From: JAEUMY01 sp031394355
Lineage (GTDB): Bacteria > Pseudomonadota > Gammaproteobacteria > Burkholderiales > Usitatibacteraceae
Direction: 5' to 3'
Assembly (NCBI GenBank): GCA_031394355.1
Contig: JANNSU010000005.1
Span: 1 to 25,359, forward strand
Length of the DNA stretch: 25,359 bases
Each line of letters starts with the position of its first letter. Position 1 is the first letter of the stretch. Of this stretch, positions 6,505 to 13,535 are shown piece by piece. Under the pieces are notes generated by a model that was not told the origin of the DNA, did no database searches, and was given only the letters and a program-made list of their open reading frames with translations. A program made the position numbers and the translations under genes.

Positions 6505-7289
6505 CAGGTTTCCTCCAATGTTTCGGCAAGGCGCGACTTCTGCTGCCAAAGCAGCCAGCCACCCCACGAGATTGCGGTCAGCACCATGATCGCACCGAGC
6601 TTGTGTGTGAGCCAGCCCAGCGTTTGCGAATAGTCGCGCAGGCCCAGATTGGACAGGAGGTAAATCCAGTCGTGCCCGCCTTCTTCTCCGGTATGGCCAC
6701 CGAGCAGCACCAGATACGGCTCCTTCGCATCGTACACATACGGCGCGACATCCAGCACCGACACACCCAGCAACCAGAATCCGATGGCCCCGCCAAACGC
6801 ATCGCCCTTTTTCAGCAACGCCACCATCAGCACAGTCGGCACGATGAGCTGGCCCAGTGTGCCGCCCGCGATGGTGATGAATTCGCCGAACAGCATGAAC
6901 ACCACATGCCCTGCCTCGTGGAACACCAGCAGCGGGCCATGCAGGAACGAGTTGAAGATAGCGCCGGTGCGGATGTCCATGATGATGAGGCGCAGCCCCC
7001 AGATGGCGAAGAGCACCAGCACAGCCACCCGTGCCCAGAAGGTGAATGGGTCCACGCGTGCGGGCATATGGGTCAGCGCTGCCGTGATGCGGGCCAGGCG
7101 GCCTGGGTCGTCCTCATCGTCGCGATCTGCGGATGCAATGCGTTCCGCGCGCAAGTCTGCCGCCGTGGGGGCTGCGGAGAACTTGGCCAGGATGAGCCCG
7201 CAGGCCGGGCAGGGCGCGGGAAACGCCTGGTCATGCGGCAACGGGGCGTGGTCACACTTGGGGCAGCGGGCGTATCGTGGCAACGTCAT
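6504..7289 (-). CDS. Zinc-ribbon, HExxH integral membrane protease-like protein (M50-like)
   Basis: The 261-residue product starts with a zinc-ribbon made of two CxxC pairs (Cys9/Cys12 and Cys27/Cys30), followed by a charged linker and three or four transmembrane segments (about 82-105, 115-160, 165-185 and 230-248). A metalloprotease motif, HEAGH at 124-128, lies within a hydrophobic stretch, as in site-2-type M50 intramembrane proteases. A conserved-looking Asp180 in VLDVAPYV could be the third zinc ligand by analogy. At 261 residues it is short for M50, and I see no PDZ domain. A membrane protease role is inferred, the target unknown. It is the first gene of the operon with GNAT and PH-domain genes. 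The start ATG 7289 opens directly onto the zinc ribbon. Confidence 0.78.
   Translation of the reverse strand: MTLPRYARCPKCDHAPLPHDQAFPAPCPACGLILAKFSAAPTAADLRAERIASADRDDEDDPGRLARITAALTHMPARVDPFTFWARVAVLVLFAIWGLRLIIMDIRTGAIFNSFLHGPLLVFHEAGHVVFMLFGEFITIAGGTLGQLIVPTVLMVALLKKGDAFGGAIGFWLLGVSVLDVAPYVYDAKEPYLVLLGGHTGEEGGHDWIYLLSNLGLRDYSQTLGWLTHKLGAIMVLTAISWGGWLLWQQKSRLAETLEET
6626..6637. repeat. One-mismatch relative of the dodecamer (GCGAATAGTCGC)
   Basis: This 12-mer differs from GCGAATATTCGC by a single T-to-G change and is preceded by TT as several true copies are. It lies inside the 3' part of the protease-like gene. It may be a decayed or nascent site, or chance. Confidence 0.5.
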
Positions 7290-7319
7290 GTCATGGATTG
7301 ATGCATGGAGACAAGTACA

Positions 7320-7331
7320 GCGAATATTCGC
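7320..7331. repeat. Dodecamer palindrome GCGAATATTCGC, copy 6 (divergent intergenic)
   Basis: Exact copy between the divergent protease-like operon (start 7289, -) and the S41 peptidase gene (start 7465, +), 31 bases upstream of the former. The next copy is only 262 bases away. Confidence 0.97.
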
Positions 7332-7464
7332 AACATGTGGCGAGAAGGCCGGTGCAACCAGCCGCAAACCATCAAGGCGGGCAAGCACCGTTACAGTATC
7401 GCCCGCCCGACTGTTCTAGAGTGCACTGCATCTGACTTCGCCTGCAAGAAAAAAGGAAACGCCC

Positions 7465-8565
7465 ATGTTCAAGCCATCCACTGTAGCCAGACTGTTCGGT
7501 GTTGCCGTCGCTGCCCTTTCGCTGTCCATCTTGGCACAATCCCCGCCGCCGTCCCCGCCCCCGCCCGACGGCCCCATCAATGCGAATATTCGCAAAGAGA
7601 CCGTCGAGACGCTGGCAAAGGAAATGGAGGCGGCCTACGTGTATGCAGATAAGGGCAAGCAGGTCGCCGCGGATCTGCGCGCCCGATTGGGCCGTGGCGA
7701 GTACGACAAGCTTGATCGCGCGCAGGCCTTTGCCAAGACCCTGACCGAGCAGCTGCAAGGCCCCACCAAGGACAAGCATTTGCGGGTCATGTTCAACGAG
7801 AAGGAATTCGCCGTTCCCCCGGCGCGGCGTGAGCCCACCGGAGCGGAGCTGGAAGAACAGAAGGCCTATTTTCGCTCCATCAATTTCGGTGTGGAAAGGG
7901 TGGAGCGCCTGCCCGGCAACATCGGCTACCTCGATCTGCGCGGATTCTCTCCTGCAGCACTGGCGGGTGACACCATCGTGGCAGCCATGAATCTGCTGGC
8001 GCACAGCGATGCACTGATCGTTGATCTCACCAAGAATGGCGGAGGTGACCCTGCCACGGTAGCGCTGCTCACCAGCTATCTGTTTGACGAGCGTACGCAC
8101 CTCAATGATCTGGTGTGGCGGGAGAGTGGCAAGGAGCGCGTCGAGCACTTCTGGACGACGGACGCTGTCTCCGGTCAGCGCTTTGGCGGCAAGAAGCCCA
8201 TCTATGTGCTGACCAGCAAGCGCACCTTCTCCGCTGCTGAGGAGTTCAGCTACAACCTGAAGAACCTGAAGCGCGCGACATTCATTGGCGAAAATACCGG
8301 CGGTGGCGCACATCCGGGACGGCAGTTCCGCCTGTCGAAGCACTTCGCGGCGTTCATCGCCACCGGCCGTGCGAGAAGCCCCATCACCCAGACCAACTGG
8401 GAGGGCACGGGTGTGACGCCGGATGTGCCGGCACCGGCGGACCAGGCGCTGAATGTCGCGCAGCGCATGGCACTGAAGCCGATCATCGAAGCCGAGAAAA
8501 ATCCGCGCCGCAAAGCCGCGATGGAAGCACGGCTGAAGTCGCTGGATGATGAGGCGAAGAAGTGA
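7465..8565 (+). CDS. Exported S41-family (tail-specific/IRBP-type) serine peptidase
   Basis: The 366-residue product has a signal peptide (about 1-24), a short proline-rich linker (SPPPSPPPPDGP) and an S41-type domain. Before the catalytic domain lies an IRBP-like helical segment (KETVETLAKEMEAAYVYADK). The conserved GNIGYLDLRGF strand at 151-161, DALIVDLTKNGGGD and the nucleophile region SKRTFSAAEEFSYNLK with Ser256, then IGENTGGGAHPG, follow the family order. No PDZ domain is evident. Periplasmic proteolysis is expected. The ATG has a good AAGGAAA Shine-Dalgarno. A dodecamer copy encodes Ala-Asn-Ile-Arg (40-43), right at the junction between linker and mature domain. Its stop overlaps the GTG of the next gene. 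Confidence 0.9.
   Translation: MFKPSTVARLFGVAVAALSLSILAQSPPPSPPPPDGPINANIRKETVETLAKEMEAAYVYADKGKQVAADLRARLGRGEYDKLDRAQAFAKTLTEQLQGPTKDKHLRVMFNEKEFAVPPARREPTGAELEEQKAYFRSINFGVERVERLPGNIGYLDLRGFSPAALAGDTIVAAMNLLAHSDALIVDLTKNGGGDPATVALLTSYLFDERTHLNDLVWRESGKERVEHFWTTDAVSGQRFGGKKPIYVLTSKRTFSAAEEFSYNLKNLKRATFIGENTGGGAHPGRQFRLSKHFAAFIATGRARSPITQTNWEGTGVTPDVPAPADQALNVAQRMALKPIIEAEKNPRRKAAMEARLKSLDDEAKK
7582..7593. repeat. Dodecamer palindrome GCGAATATTCGC, copy 7 (inside S41 CDS)
   Basis: Exact copy read as Ala-Asn-Ile-Arg directly after the signal peptide and proline-rich linker of the peptidase. Confidence 0.97.
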
Positions 8566-9287
8566 GCGCCGCGCGGCTGCTTCTGGCGGGCTTGCTTGCA
8601 GCGAGCCTTGGCGCATTCGCGCAATCGGGCAGCCCGGCCATCGCTGCGCCCACGGCCGAGGGCGAGGCCGAGCGCATGCTCGCTGCAGTGGGCGGCCGCG
8701 CCGCGTGGGCGGCTGTGAAGAACACCGTCAATGACTCGCAGCAGAACCGCGCCACGGGCGAATTCCCGGTGGTGCGCGCCATCATCACCATCGACTTTGA
8801 GCGGCCGCGTGTACGTTTCGAAACGCGCGGCCCGAATCTCGATCTGGTCCGCGTCATCGATGGCGGGAAACATTGGCGACGCAATCGTGAGGGGAAGATC
8901 GGCCCCATCCCTGACGACGCGCTGGCCGATGACCGCAAATGGTATGCGGGGCATGTCTATCGCACCATTCATCGCGTGGCGGCGCGCGATCCGGCCATCA
9001 GCCTCGTGCTCGGCAAGGATGGCCGGCTTGAAGTGATGGAAAAGGCGGGGACGGAAAGCGCGAAGCGTATCGCGTGGTTCAAGCTCGATCCGCGCGGCGA
9101 GCCGTACAACTTCGGTGCGCACGAGAACGACATCGGCACGCTGTCCGGCCCGTGGGACTTCGAGCAGGGCGGCATCCGCCATCCGCTGTGGGTGTCCAAT
9201 CCAGATGGCACATGGCGCGCCAACATCAAGACGCTCGCGATCAACGTGCCGTTAAACGATGAGCTGTTCGCGCAGCCGGCGAAGTAG
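8562..9287 (+). CDS. Secreted protein of unknown function, coupled to the S41 peptidase
   Basis: The 241-residue product begins with a signal peptide (MSAARLLLAGLLAASLGAFAQ). It is started by GTG overlapping the stop of the peptidase gene (GTGA), which indicates translational coupling. After the signal peptide, the sequence AEGEAERMLAAVGGRAAWAAVKNT and the following beta-strands (VVRAIITIDFERPRVRFETR) recall periplasmic LolA-like or outer-membrane-lipoprotein-sorting beta folds, but the match is by general pattern only. No catalytic motif is visible. It may work with the peptidase in the periplasm, as a partner or substrate; this is inference from coupling. Confidence 0.75.
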   Translation: MSAARLLLAGLLAASLGAFAQSGSPAIAAPTAEGEAERMLAAVGGRAAWAAVKNTVNDSQQNRATGEFPVVRAIITIDFERPRVRFETRGPNLDLVRVIDGGKHWRRNREGKIGPIPDDALADDRKWYAGHVYRTIHRVAARDPAISLVLGKDGRLEVMEKAGTESAKRIAWFKLDPRGEPYNFGAHENDIGTLSGPWDFEQGGIRHPLWVSNPDGTWRANIKTLAINVPLNDELFAQPAK

Positions 9288-9303
9288 CGCCGACAAAATG
9301 CCC

Positions 9304-9857
9304 GTCATCCCGGCGAAAGCCGGGATCCAGCGTCGTTGCTTTGTCTTCGAACAAACTGGATCCCGGCTTTCGCCGGGATGACAGCCTGATCACGTAGCCC
9401 GGATGCAGCAACGCGGAATCCGGGAAGCCAGCGAGATGAACGAACCCGGATTGCGCTGCGCTGCATCCGGGCTACGCAATCTGCCGAAAGGAAGCTCGTC
9501 ATCCCGGCGAAAGCCGGGATCCAGCGTCGTTGCTTTGTCTTCGAACAAACTGGATCCCGGCTTTCGCCGGGATGACAACCTGATCACGATCCCGGATGCA
9601 GCAACGCGGAATCCGGGAAGCAGGGGCGATGAACGAACCCGGATTGTGCTGCGCTGCATCCGGGCTACGAAATCTGCCGAAAGGAAGCTCGTCATCCCGA
9701 CGAAAGCCGGGATCCAGCGTCGTTGTCTTTTGCCCCATTGGATCCCGGCTTTCGCCGGAATGACAACCTGATCACGTAGCCCGGATGCAGCAACGCGGAA
9801 ACCGGGGGGGGCATTGAGGCGCACGAACCCGGATTCCGCTGCGCACAATCCGGGGCG
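9304..9857. repeat. Three tandem composite REP units (period about 194 bp)
   Basis: Three head-to-tail units start at 9304, 9498 and 9691. Each has two different inverted repeats. The first has arms GTCATCCCGGCGAAAGCCGG and its complement (in copy 1, 9304-9330 against 9356-9382). The second is a GTAGCCCGGATGCAGCAACG-type arm facing its complement (copy 1, 9394-9475). Copies 1 and 2 are nearly identical; copy 3 has diverged, especially its second half (9778-9857). The 9288-10042 gap between genes holds only these units and the promoter-like site near 9870. Confidence 0.93.
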
Positions 9858-9869
9858 ACGGCACCACTC

Positions 9870-9899
9870 TTGCCCAGGACGCAATCCCGCGCGTATACT
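9870..9899 (+). promoter_or_regulatory. Candidate sigma-70 promoter for the YegD-like gene
   Basis: A TTGCCC box at 9870-9875 is followed, after an 18-base spacer, by TATACT at 9894-9899. This lies just past the REP units and about 145 bases before the ATG at 10043. Similarity to the -35/-10 consensus is moderate and it is the best match I see in this gap. Confidence 0.45.
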
Positions 9900-10042
9900 C
9901 CGCGCCCCGCCTCGATCAGCAGCCGTGACCGGGCTCTGTGCAATACCCGTCGCGACCCGCCGAAATGATGTAATGAGTGGCGCGGACGGAGGGGCTACTT
10001 TTTCCTGTTGCCTGAACGTCCCGCCAGCCACCCGGAGACCGC

Positions 10043-11311
10043 ATGTCCCCATTCCCTGACTACTGCGCCATCGACTTCGGTACCTCCAACTCCGCCGTGG
10101 CGCTGCCGGCAGCAGACGGTCACGGCATCAAGCTCGTTGAACTGGAGCCCGGCTTCACCTCCATCCCCACAGCCGTGTTCTTCAGCGCCGAGGACGGCTC
10201 GCGCGCATTCGGCCGCGCCGCCGTGCAGGCCTATGTCGATGGATTCGACGGCCGCCTCATGCGTTCGATCAAAAGCATTCTCGGCTCAGACCTCATGGAT
10301 CGCGCCACGGAAGTCGGCCTGGGTGTCAACATCAAATACATCGACGTCGTCATCGCGTATCTCAAGCAACTGAAGCAGGTGAGTGAAGCCCAGGCCGGCC
10401 ACAGCATCGACCGCGCCATCCTCGGCCGTCCCGTGTTCTTCGTCGATGACGACCCGGTGCGTGATGCCCGCGGAGAGGTCACCATGGCCGAGGCCGCACG
10501 CATCGCGGGCTTTGCGGAAGTGGCGTTCCAGTTCGAGCCCATTGCCGCCGCGTTGGACTACGAGCGCACCTGCACGAAGGAGACGCTCGTGATGGTTGCC
10601 GACATCGGTGGCGGCACGTCGGATTTCTCCATCGTGCGCGTCGGCCCCGAGCGCCACGGCAAGCTGGAGCGTGCCGACGACATCCTCGCCAATCACGGCG
10701 TGCACGTCGCGGGCACCGACTTCGACCGCGAGGTGAATCTCGCCGCGATCATGCCGGCGATCGGCTTCGGCTCGGCCGGGCGCACGCTCTCGCGCGTGCC
10801 GGGTGCCGTCTATTTCGATCTCGCCACCTGGCATCTCATCAACACCGTCTATGCCCCCAACCGCATCATCGAGCTCCGCCACATGGTCAACATGTACGCG
10901 AATATTCGCCATCACGAGCGGCTCATGCAGGTGCTGGAAAAGAAGCTCGGCCACGAGCTGGCTGCACGCGCGGAGGCGGCGAAGATCGATGTGGCGCTGA
11001 CTGGGCAGGCGGCGATCGACCTCTCGGCTGTTGAAGACGATCTTGATGCTGAGTTCACCGAACCACAGCAGGCGAAGTGCCTGGCGGGCAAGCTGCAGCG
11101 AATCGTCGCGGCGGCGGATGAGACTGTGCGCCTTGCGAATATTCGCAATGAGGATGTGGGCGCGCTGTACTTCACCGGTGGCTCCACCGGGCTCGTGTCG
11201 CTCACCGATGCGCTGGCGCGCGTGGTGCCGAATGCAAAGTGCGTGAAGGGCGACCGGTTTGCCTCTGTCGTGAGCGGGCTCGGTGTTTATGCAGCGAGGC
11301 GGTTTGGCTGA
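10043..11311 (+). CDS. yegD: Hsp70-family ATPase, YegD-like putative chaperone
   Basis: The 422-residue product is an actin/Hsp70-fold ATPase close in length and layout to E. coli YegD (about 450). Visible motifs are phosphate-1 AIDFGTSNSAVAL near 9-21, an RAILGRPVFF segment, FQFEPIAAALDYE, the phosphate-2 motif VADIGGGTSDFSIVRVGP, GVHVAGTDFDREV and the adenosine-site LYFTGGSTGLVSLTDALA near 375. It lacks the classical Hsp70 substrate-binding and lid domains, as YegD does. A role as a cytoplasmic chaperone-like ATPase is inferred from the family; no client is known. A CGGAGA Shine-Dalgarno precedes ATG. Two dodecamer copies each add Ala-Asn-Ile-Arg (residues 286-289 and 365-368). Its 3' end overlaps the opposing integrase-like gene by 25 bases. 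Confidence 0.9.
   Translation: MSPFPDYCAIDFGTSNSAVALPAADGHGIKLVELEPGFTSIPTAVFFSAEDGSRAFGRAAVQAYVDGFDGRLMRSIKSILGSDLMDRATEVGLGVNIKYIDVVIAYLKQLKQVSEAQAGHSIDRAILGRPVFFVDDDPVRDARGEVTMAEAARIAGFAEVAFQFEPIAAALDYERTCTKETLVMVADIGGGTSDFSIVRVGPERHGKLERADDILANHGVHVAGTDFDREVNLAAIMPAIGFGSAGRTLSRVPGAVYFDLATWHLINTVYAPNRIIELRHMVNMYANIRHHERLMQVLEKKLGHELAARAEAAKIDVALTGQAAIDLSAVEDDLDAEFTEPQQAKCLAGKLQRIVAAADETVRLANIRNEDVGALYFTGGSTGLVSLTDALARVVPNAKCVKGDRFASVVSGLGVYAARRFG
10898..10909. repeat. Dodecamer palindrome GCGAATATTCGC, copy 8 (inside yegD-like CDS)
   Basis: Exact copy read as Ala-Asn-Ile-Arg within the sequence NMYANIRHHERL of the Hsp70-like protein. Confidence 0.97.
11135..11146. repeat. Dodecamer palindrome GCGAATATTCGC, copy 9 (inside yegD-like CDS)
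   Basis: Second exact copy in the same gene, 237 bases after copy 8 and in the same reading frame (RLANIRNEDVGAL). Confidence 0.97.
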
Positions 11312-11652
11312 GTCGGCGGTGACAGCGCCGCGCCACGCACACCCGGCAACGTGATGCCCAACACCTCGCGATAGAAAAAACGCAGCGCACTCCGCGCCTG
11401 CTGCCGCGATGATCGGGAAATGCGCCAGTGATATTCCAGCCCGGTCATGAAGCGGTCCAGATCGCGGCTGCCGGGCGCAGATTGTGGCGAGCCGCGATGC
11501 TGGCAGATGAAATGCCGCGCCCAATACACATAAGCCTGCTCCGTGCGTGCGCTGCGGCCGAGCGCGCGGGCCCGGGCGCGGAGCGTGTCGAGCTGGGTGG
11601 TGTCGGGAGGGCAGGTGGGAGACACTGCGGGTTGCATGGCGTGCGCGGACAT
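11287..11652 (-). CDS. N-terminal (SAM-like core-binding) domain-only relative of integron integrase
   Basis: The 121-residue product resembles only the N-terminal DNA-binding domain of IntI-type tyrosine recombinases. SARTEQAYVYWARHFICQH aligns with STEQAYVHWIKAYIRFHGL of the adjacent integrase, and SRQQARSALRFFYREVLGIT aligns with STHRQALSALLFLYSKVLGV. The catalytic domain with the R-H-R-H-Y residues is absent and no remnant of it is visible downstream, where the frame overlaps the end of the Hsp70-like gene. Its ATG shares one base with the integrase stop (TGATG), so it should be translated from the integrase mRNA. It could be a decayed duplicate, or a retained DNA-binding partner that modulates attI/attC recombination. 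The intact frame and coupling favour a maintained gene, but that is inference. Confidence 0.72.
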   Translation of the reverse strand: MSAHAMQPAVSPTCPPDTTQLDTLRARARALGRSARTEQAYVYWARHFICQHRGSPQSAPGSRDLDRFMTGLEYHWRISRSSRQQARSALRFFYREVLGITLPGVRGAALSPPTQPNRLAA

Positions 11653-12767
11653 CAATACGACTGTGCGCCGCTGGCAACGTATTGGGCGGGCATCTGACGC
11701 AAGTTCGGCAACCCGCTCAGCGAGCCTGGCTGCGGTTGATCCGATACCAGCGACCCCAGCGACCCCAGCGAATCCACCGGGCTCCGCACGCCGCCGCCAC
11801 CCACCTTCAGCACATGGGTGTAGATCATCGTCGTCTTCACATCGTTGTGGCCCAGCAGCTCCTGCACAGTGCGGATGTCGTAGCCGGATTGCAGCAGGTG
11901 GGTGGCGAAGCAGTGGCGCAATGTATGTGGCGTGGCGGGCTTGTAGATGCCCGCCTTTGCCGCAGCGCGCTGAAACGCACGCTGGAACGCCGAGTCGTGG
12001 ACGTGGTGGCGGCGCCGTATGCGTGACCTTGGATCAACCGAAAGCGTCTCCTGCGGAAACACCCAATGCCAGGCCCAGGTCTCGCCCGCTCGCGGATACT
12101 TGCGTGCCAGCGCATGTGGCAGCTCCACGCCGGGCACAGCGTTGGTGCGATCCGCTTTCCACAATTCATGCGAATGCAGCAGCTGATCCCGCAGGCCAGC
12201 GCGAAGCGAGACCGGCAACATCAGCGCACGATCCTTGTTCCCCTTTGCCTCCCGCACGATGATAGTCCCGCGCTGGAAATCGAGGTCCTTCACCCGCAGG
12301 CGAAAGGCCTCGTTGATACGCATGCCCGTCCCGTAAAGCAGCGCGGCAAGCAGCCTGTGCCGGTCCGGCAGGCCAGCAAGAATCGCCGTCACTTCCTCCT
12401 GTGTCAGCACAACGGGCAAGCGCTTGACCTCGCGCGGGCGGCCGATGTCAGTCAGCCAAGGCAGGTCGACCCCCAGCACCTTCGAATAGAGAAACAGCAG
12501 CGCCGACAGCGCCTGTCGATGCGTGGAGGCGGAGACATCCTTCTTCGCCACGAGGTTCATGAGGAACGCTTCCACCTCCTGCCGACCCATTTCCGACGGG
12601 TGGCGCAGGCCGTGGAATCGGATGTAAGCTTTGATCCAATGGACGTAAGCCTGTTCAGTGCTTAAACTGTAATGCAGGTAACGGATGCGCTCGCGCACCT
12701 GATCCACTAATCGCGATGCACGTAATGGAGGCAGATCTTGAGGACGCGGCTTGTTAATACTGTACAT
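11652..12767 (-). CDS. intI: Integron integrase IntI (tyrosine recombinase)
   Basis: The 371-residue product is an integron integrase that recombines attI with the attC sites of gene cassettes. It aligns along its length with IntI1 as I know that sequence: RERIRYLHYSLSTEQAYVHW in the core-binding domain, GRPREVKRLPVVLTQEEV, ALLYGTGMRINEAFRLRVKD with catalytic Arg150, the integron-specific insert around YPRAGETWAWHWVFPQ and RRRHHVHDSAFQRAFQRA (about 224-268), HTLRHCFATHLL (His281, Arg284), LLGHNDV (His307) and the nucleophile Tyr316 in MIYTHVLKVGG. A 35-residue C-terminal extension goes beyond IntI1 and includes a DSLGSLGSL stretch encoded by a 9-bp tandem repeat. The ATG at 12767 is used; it lies within a LexA box, so SOS control is expected. 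Cassettes lie divergently on the other side. Confidence 0.96.
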   Translation of the reverse strand: MYSINKPRPQDLPPLRASRLVDQVRERIRYLHYSLSTEQAYVHWIKAYIRFHGLRHPSEMGRQEVEAFLMNLVAKKDVSASTHRQALSALLFLYSKVLGVDLPWLTDIGRPREVKRLPVVLTQEEVTAILAGLPDRHRLLAALLYGTGMRINEAFRLRVKDLDFQRGTIIVREAKGNKDRALMLPVSLRAGLRDQLLHSHELWKADRTNAVPGVELPHALARKYPRAGETWAWHWVFPQETLSVDPRSRIRRRHHVHDSAFQRAFQRAAAKAGIYKPATPHTLRHCFATHLLQSGYDIRTVQELLGHNDVKTTMIYTHVLKVGGGGVRSPVDSLGSLGSLVSDQPQPGSLSGLPNLRQMPAQYVASGAQSY

Positions 12768-12775
12768 AGATACAG
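12760..12775. promoter_or_regulatory. LexA (SOS) box overlapping the intI start codon
   Basis: CTGTACATAGATACAG fits the gamma/betaproteobacterial LexA consensus CTGT-N8-ACAG exactly, with flanking TA in the usual positions on one side. It covers the intI ATG (12765-12767), so bound LexA would block transcription or early elongation. LexA control of integron integrases is established for class 1 and Vibrio integrons. Confidence 0.85.
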
Positions 12776-12780
12776 CATAT

Positions 12781-12792
12781 GCGAATATTCGC
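12781..12792. repeat. Dodecamer palindrome GCGAATATTCGC, copy 10 (upstream of intI)
   Basis: Exact copy five bases from the LexA box, between the integrase start and the attI region, where the intI promoter would be expected. Confidence 0.97.
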
Positions 12793-12886
12793 AACCCGGT
12801 CAAGGGGTTGGTGGCAAATCAAGCGATTTGTTAACCCGCGTCGCGGGCTGTTATGCCGCGTCTATGCGGCATAAATCTAGTTAGAG
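12793..12886 (+). other. attI recombination region with cassette insertion core at 12880-12886
   Basis: This stretch separates intI from the first cassette. The insertion core GTTAGAG is at 12880-12886; it is confirmed because the next bases (TTAGAGC) complement the inverse core of attC1 (GCTCTAAC) at the other end of cassette 1. Upstream lie four consecutive inverted repeats: AACCC/GGGTT (about 12793-12809), CAAATC/GATTTG (12815-12830), CCCGCG/CGCGGG (12835-12847) and TTATGCCGC/GCGGCATAA (12851-12874). Integrase-binding sites are expected here; I cannot assign them base by base. Confidence 0.75.
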
Positions 12887-12904
12887 CGCTGCTGATTAAC
12901 CCAC

Positions 12905-13447
12905 ATGAGTCCTCCCATGATTTCAAGACATAAGGGTCTTCTGATTGCAACAACAATAGCCCTGATTGCCTTTGCGGCGGTTGCGACTGAACTTTGGATT
13001 CTTCACGAAGAGACTCGACGAATAACCGCTTCTATGCCGGCGATGCAGCAAGAGATGGAACTCACGCAATCCAAAGTCAGGACACTCGCGGCACCTCGTT
13101 ACGTTGATGTCTTCATGTTTCTCAGCGCACGCACATGTCAGCTGATCACTCCGGACGGCGTGAGTCCTCCGATAAATCGATCTGGAGAGGCTTGGGAAAA
13201 AGCCAATAACATCTGGGCATGCGACTTCTCAATTCCGAAGGCCGAATTCGAGCAGAACTTCGAATACTGTGCACTGTCTGGCGTATCTTTCCATCGGAGT
13301 ATTCAGGTGCTTCAGCATGGCTATGAGAATACGTCCCTCGACTGTAGATTTCGCGCTGTCGGAAAGGCGGGCACATACAGTTTCGAGATCAATGGCCGTC
13401 ACCTAGACTCTTGCTCATGGGCGTGTAAGGTACGTGCAGCGCTCTAA
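12905..13447 (+). CDS. Cassette 1: membrane-anchored Cys-rich protein of unknown function
   Basis: The 180-residue product has one N-terminal transmembrane segment (about 10-30, GLLIATTIALIAFAAVATEL), a short charged coiled-coil-like stretch (EETRRITASMPAMQQEMELTQ) and an exported C-terminal part with about seven cysteines, consistent with a periplasmic disulfide-bonded domain. No family is recognised, which is usual for integron cassette proteins. ATG 12905 is used; the ATG at 12917 is an alternative and neither has a clear Shine-Dalgarno. The TAA stop lies inside the attC1 inverse core. Its base composition is lower in GC than the chromosomal genes around it, as expected for acquired DNA. 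Confidence 0.7.
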   Translation: MSPPMISRHKGLLIATTIALIAFAAVATELWILHEETRRITASMPAMQQEMELTQSKVRTLAAPRYVDVFMFLSARTCQLITPDGVSPPINRSGEAWEKANNIWACDFSIPKAEFEQNFEYCALSGVSFHRSIQVLQHGYENTSLDCRFRAVGKAGTYSFEINGRHLDSCSWACKVRAAL

Positions 13448-13528
13448 CCCTGCGGTCGACCCCGTTCCCTTCGGTCACTGGACGCTGCGCGATGAAGCCG
13501 CGCAGCGCCGGTCACCTCCACGTTAGAG
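13442..13528 (+). other. attC1 (cassette 1 recombination site)
   Basis: Inverse core CTCTAAC at 13442-13448 and core GTTAGAG at 13522-13528 bracket an 87-bp imperfect palindrome. Inside are GCGGTC near the left end and TTCCCTTCGGTCACTGGAC, also seen in attC2-4, followed by a longer hairpin tip (cgctgcgcg...cgcgcagcg). It is the most diverged of the four good sites. Confidence 0.88.
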
Positions 13529-13535
13529 GGCATCT

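Noticed and set aside
7372..8616. Long open frames antisense to the S41 peptidase, and similar ones antisense to yegD, DUF1800 and SBP genes
   Set aside because: They are shadow frames produced by GC-rich codon bias; the + strand frames hold the recognised domains and signal peptides.
9304..9857. Possible CRISPR array or insertion sequence in the repeated block
   Set aside because: The repeats are inverted-repeat composites of about 194 bp without unique spacers, and no transposase frame lies within.
11287..11652. C-terminal half of a frameshifted full-length integrase
   Set aside because: The sequence matches the N-terminal domain, not the catalytic domain, and the upstream integrase is complete.
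12781..12792. Dodecamer as the LexA or integrase binding site
   Set aside because: It does not match CTGT-N8-ACAG, which is found separately at 12760-12775, and it occurs at 12 other loci without an integron.
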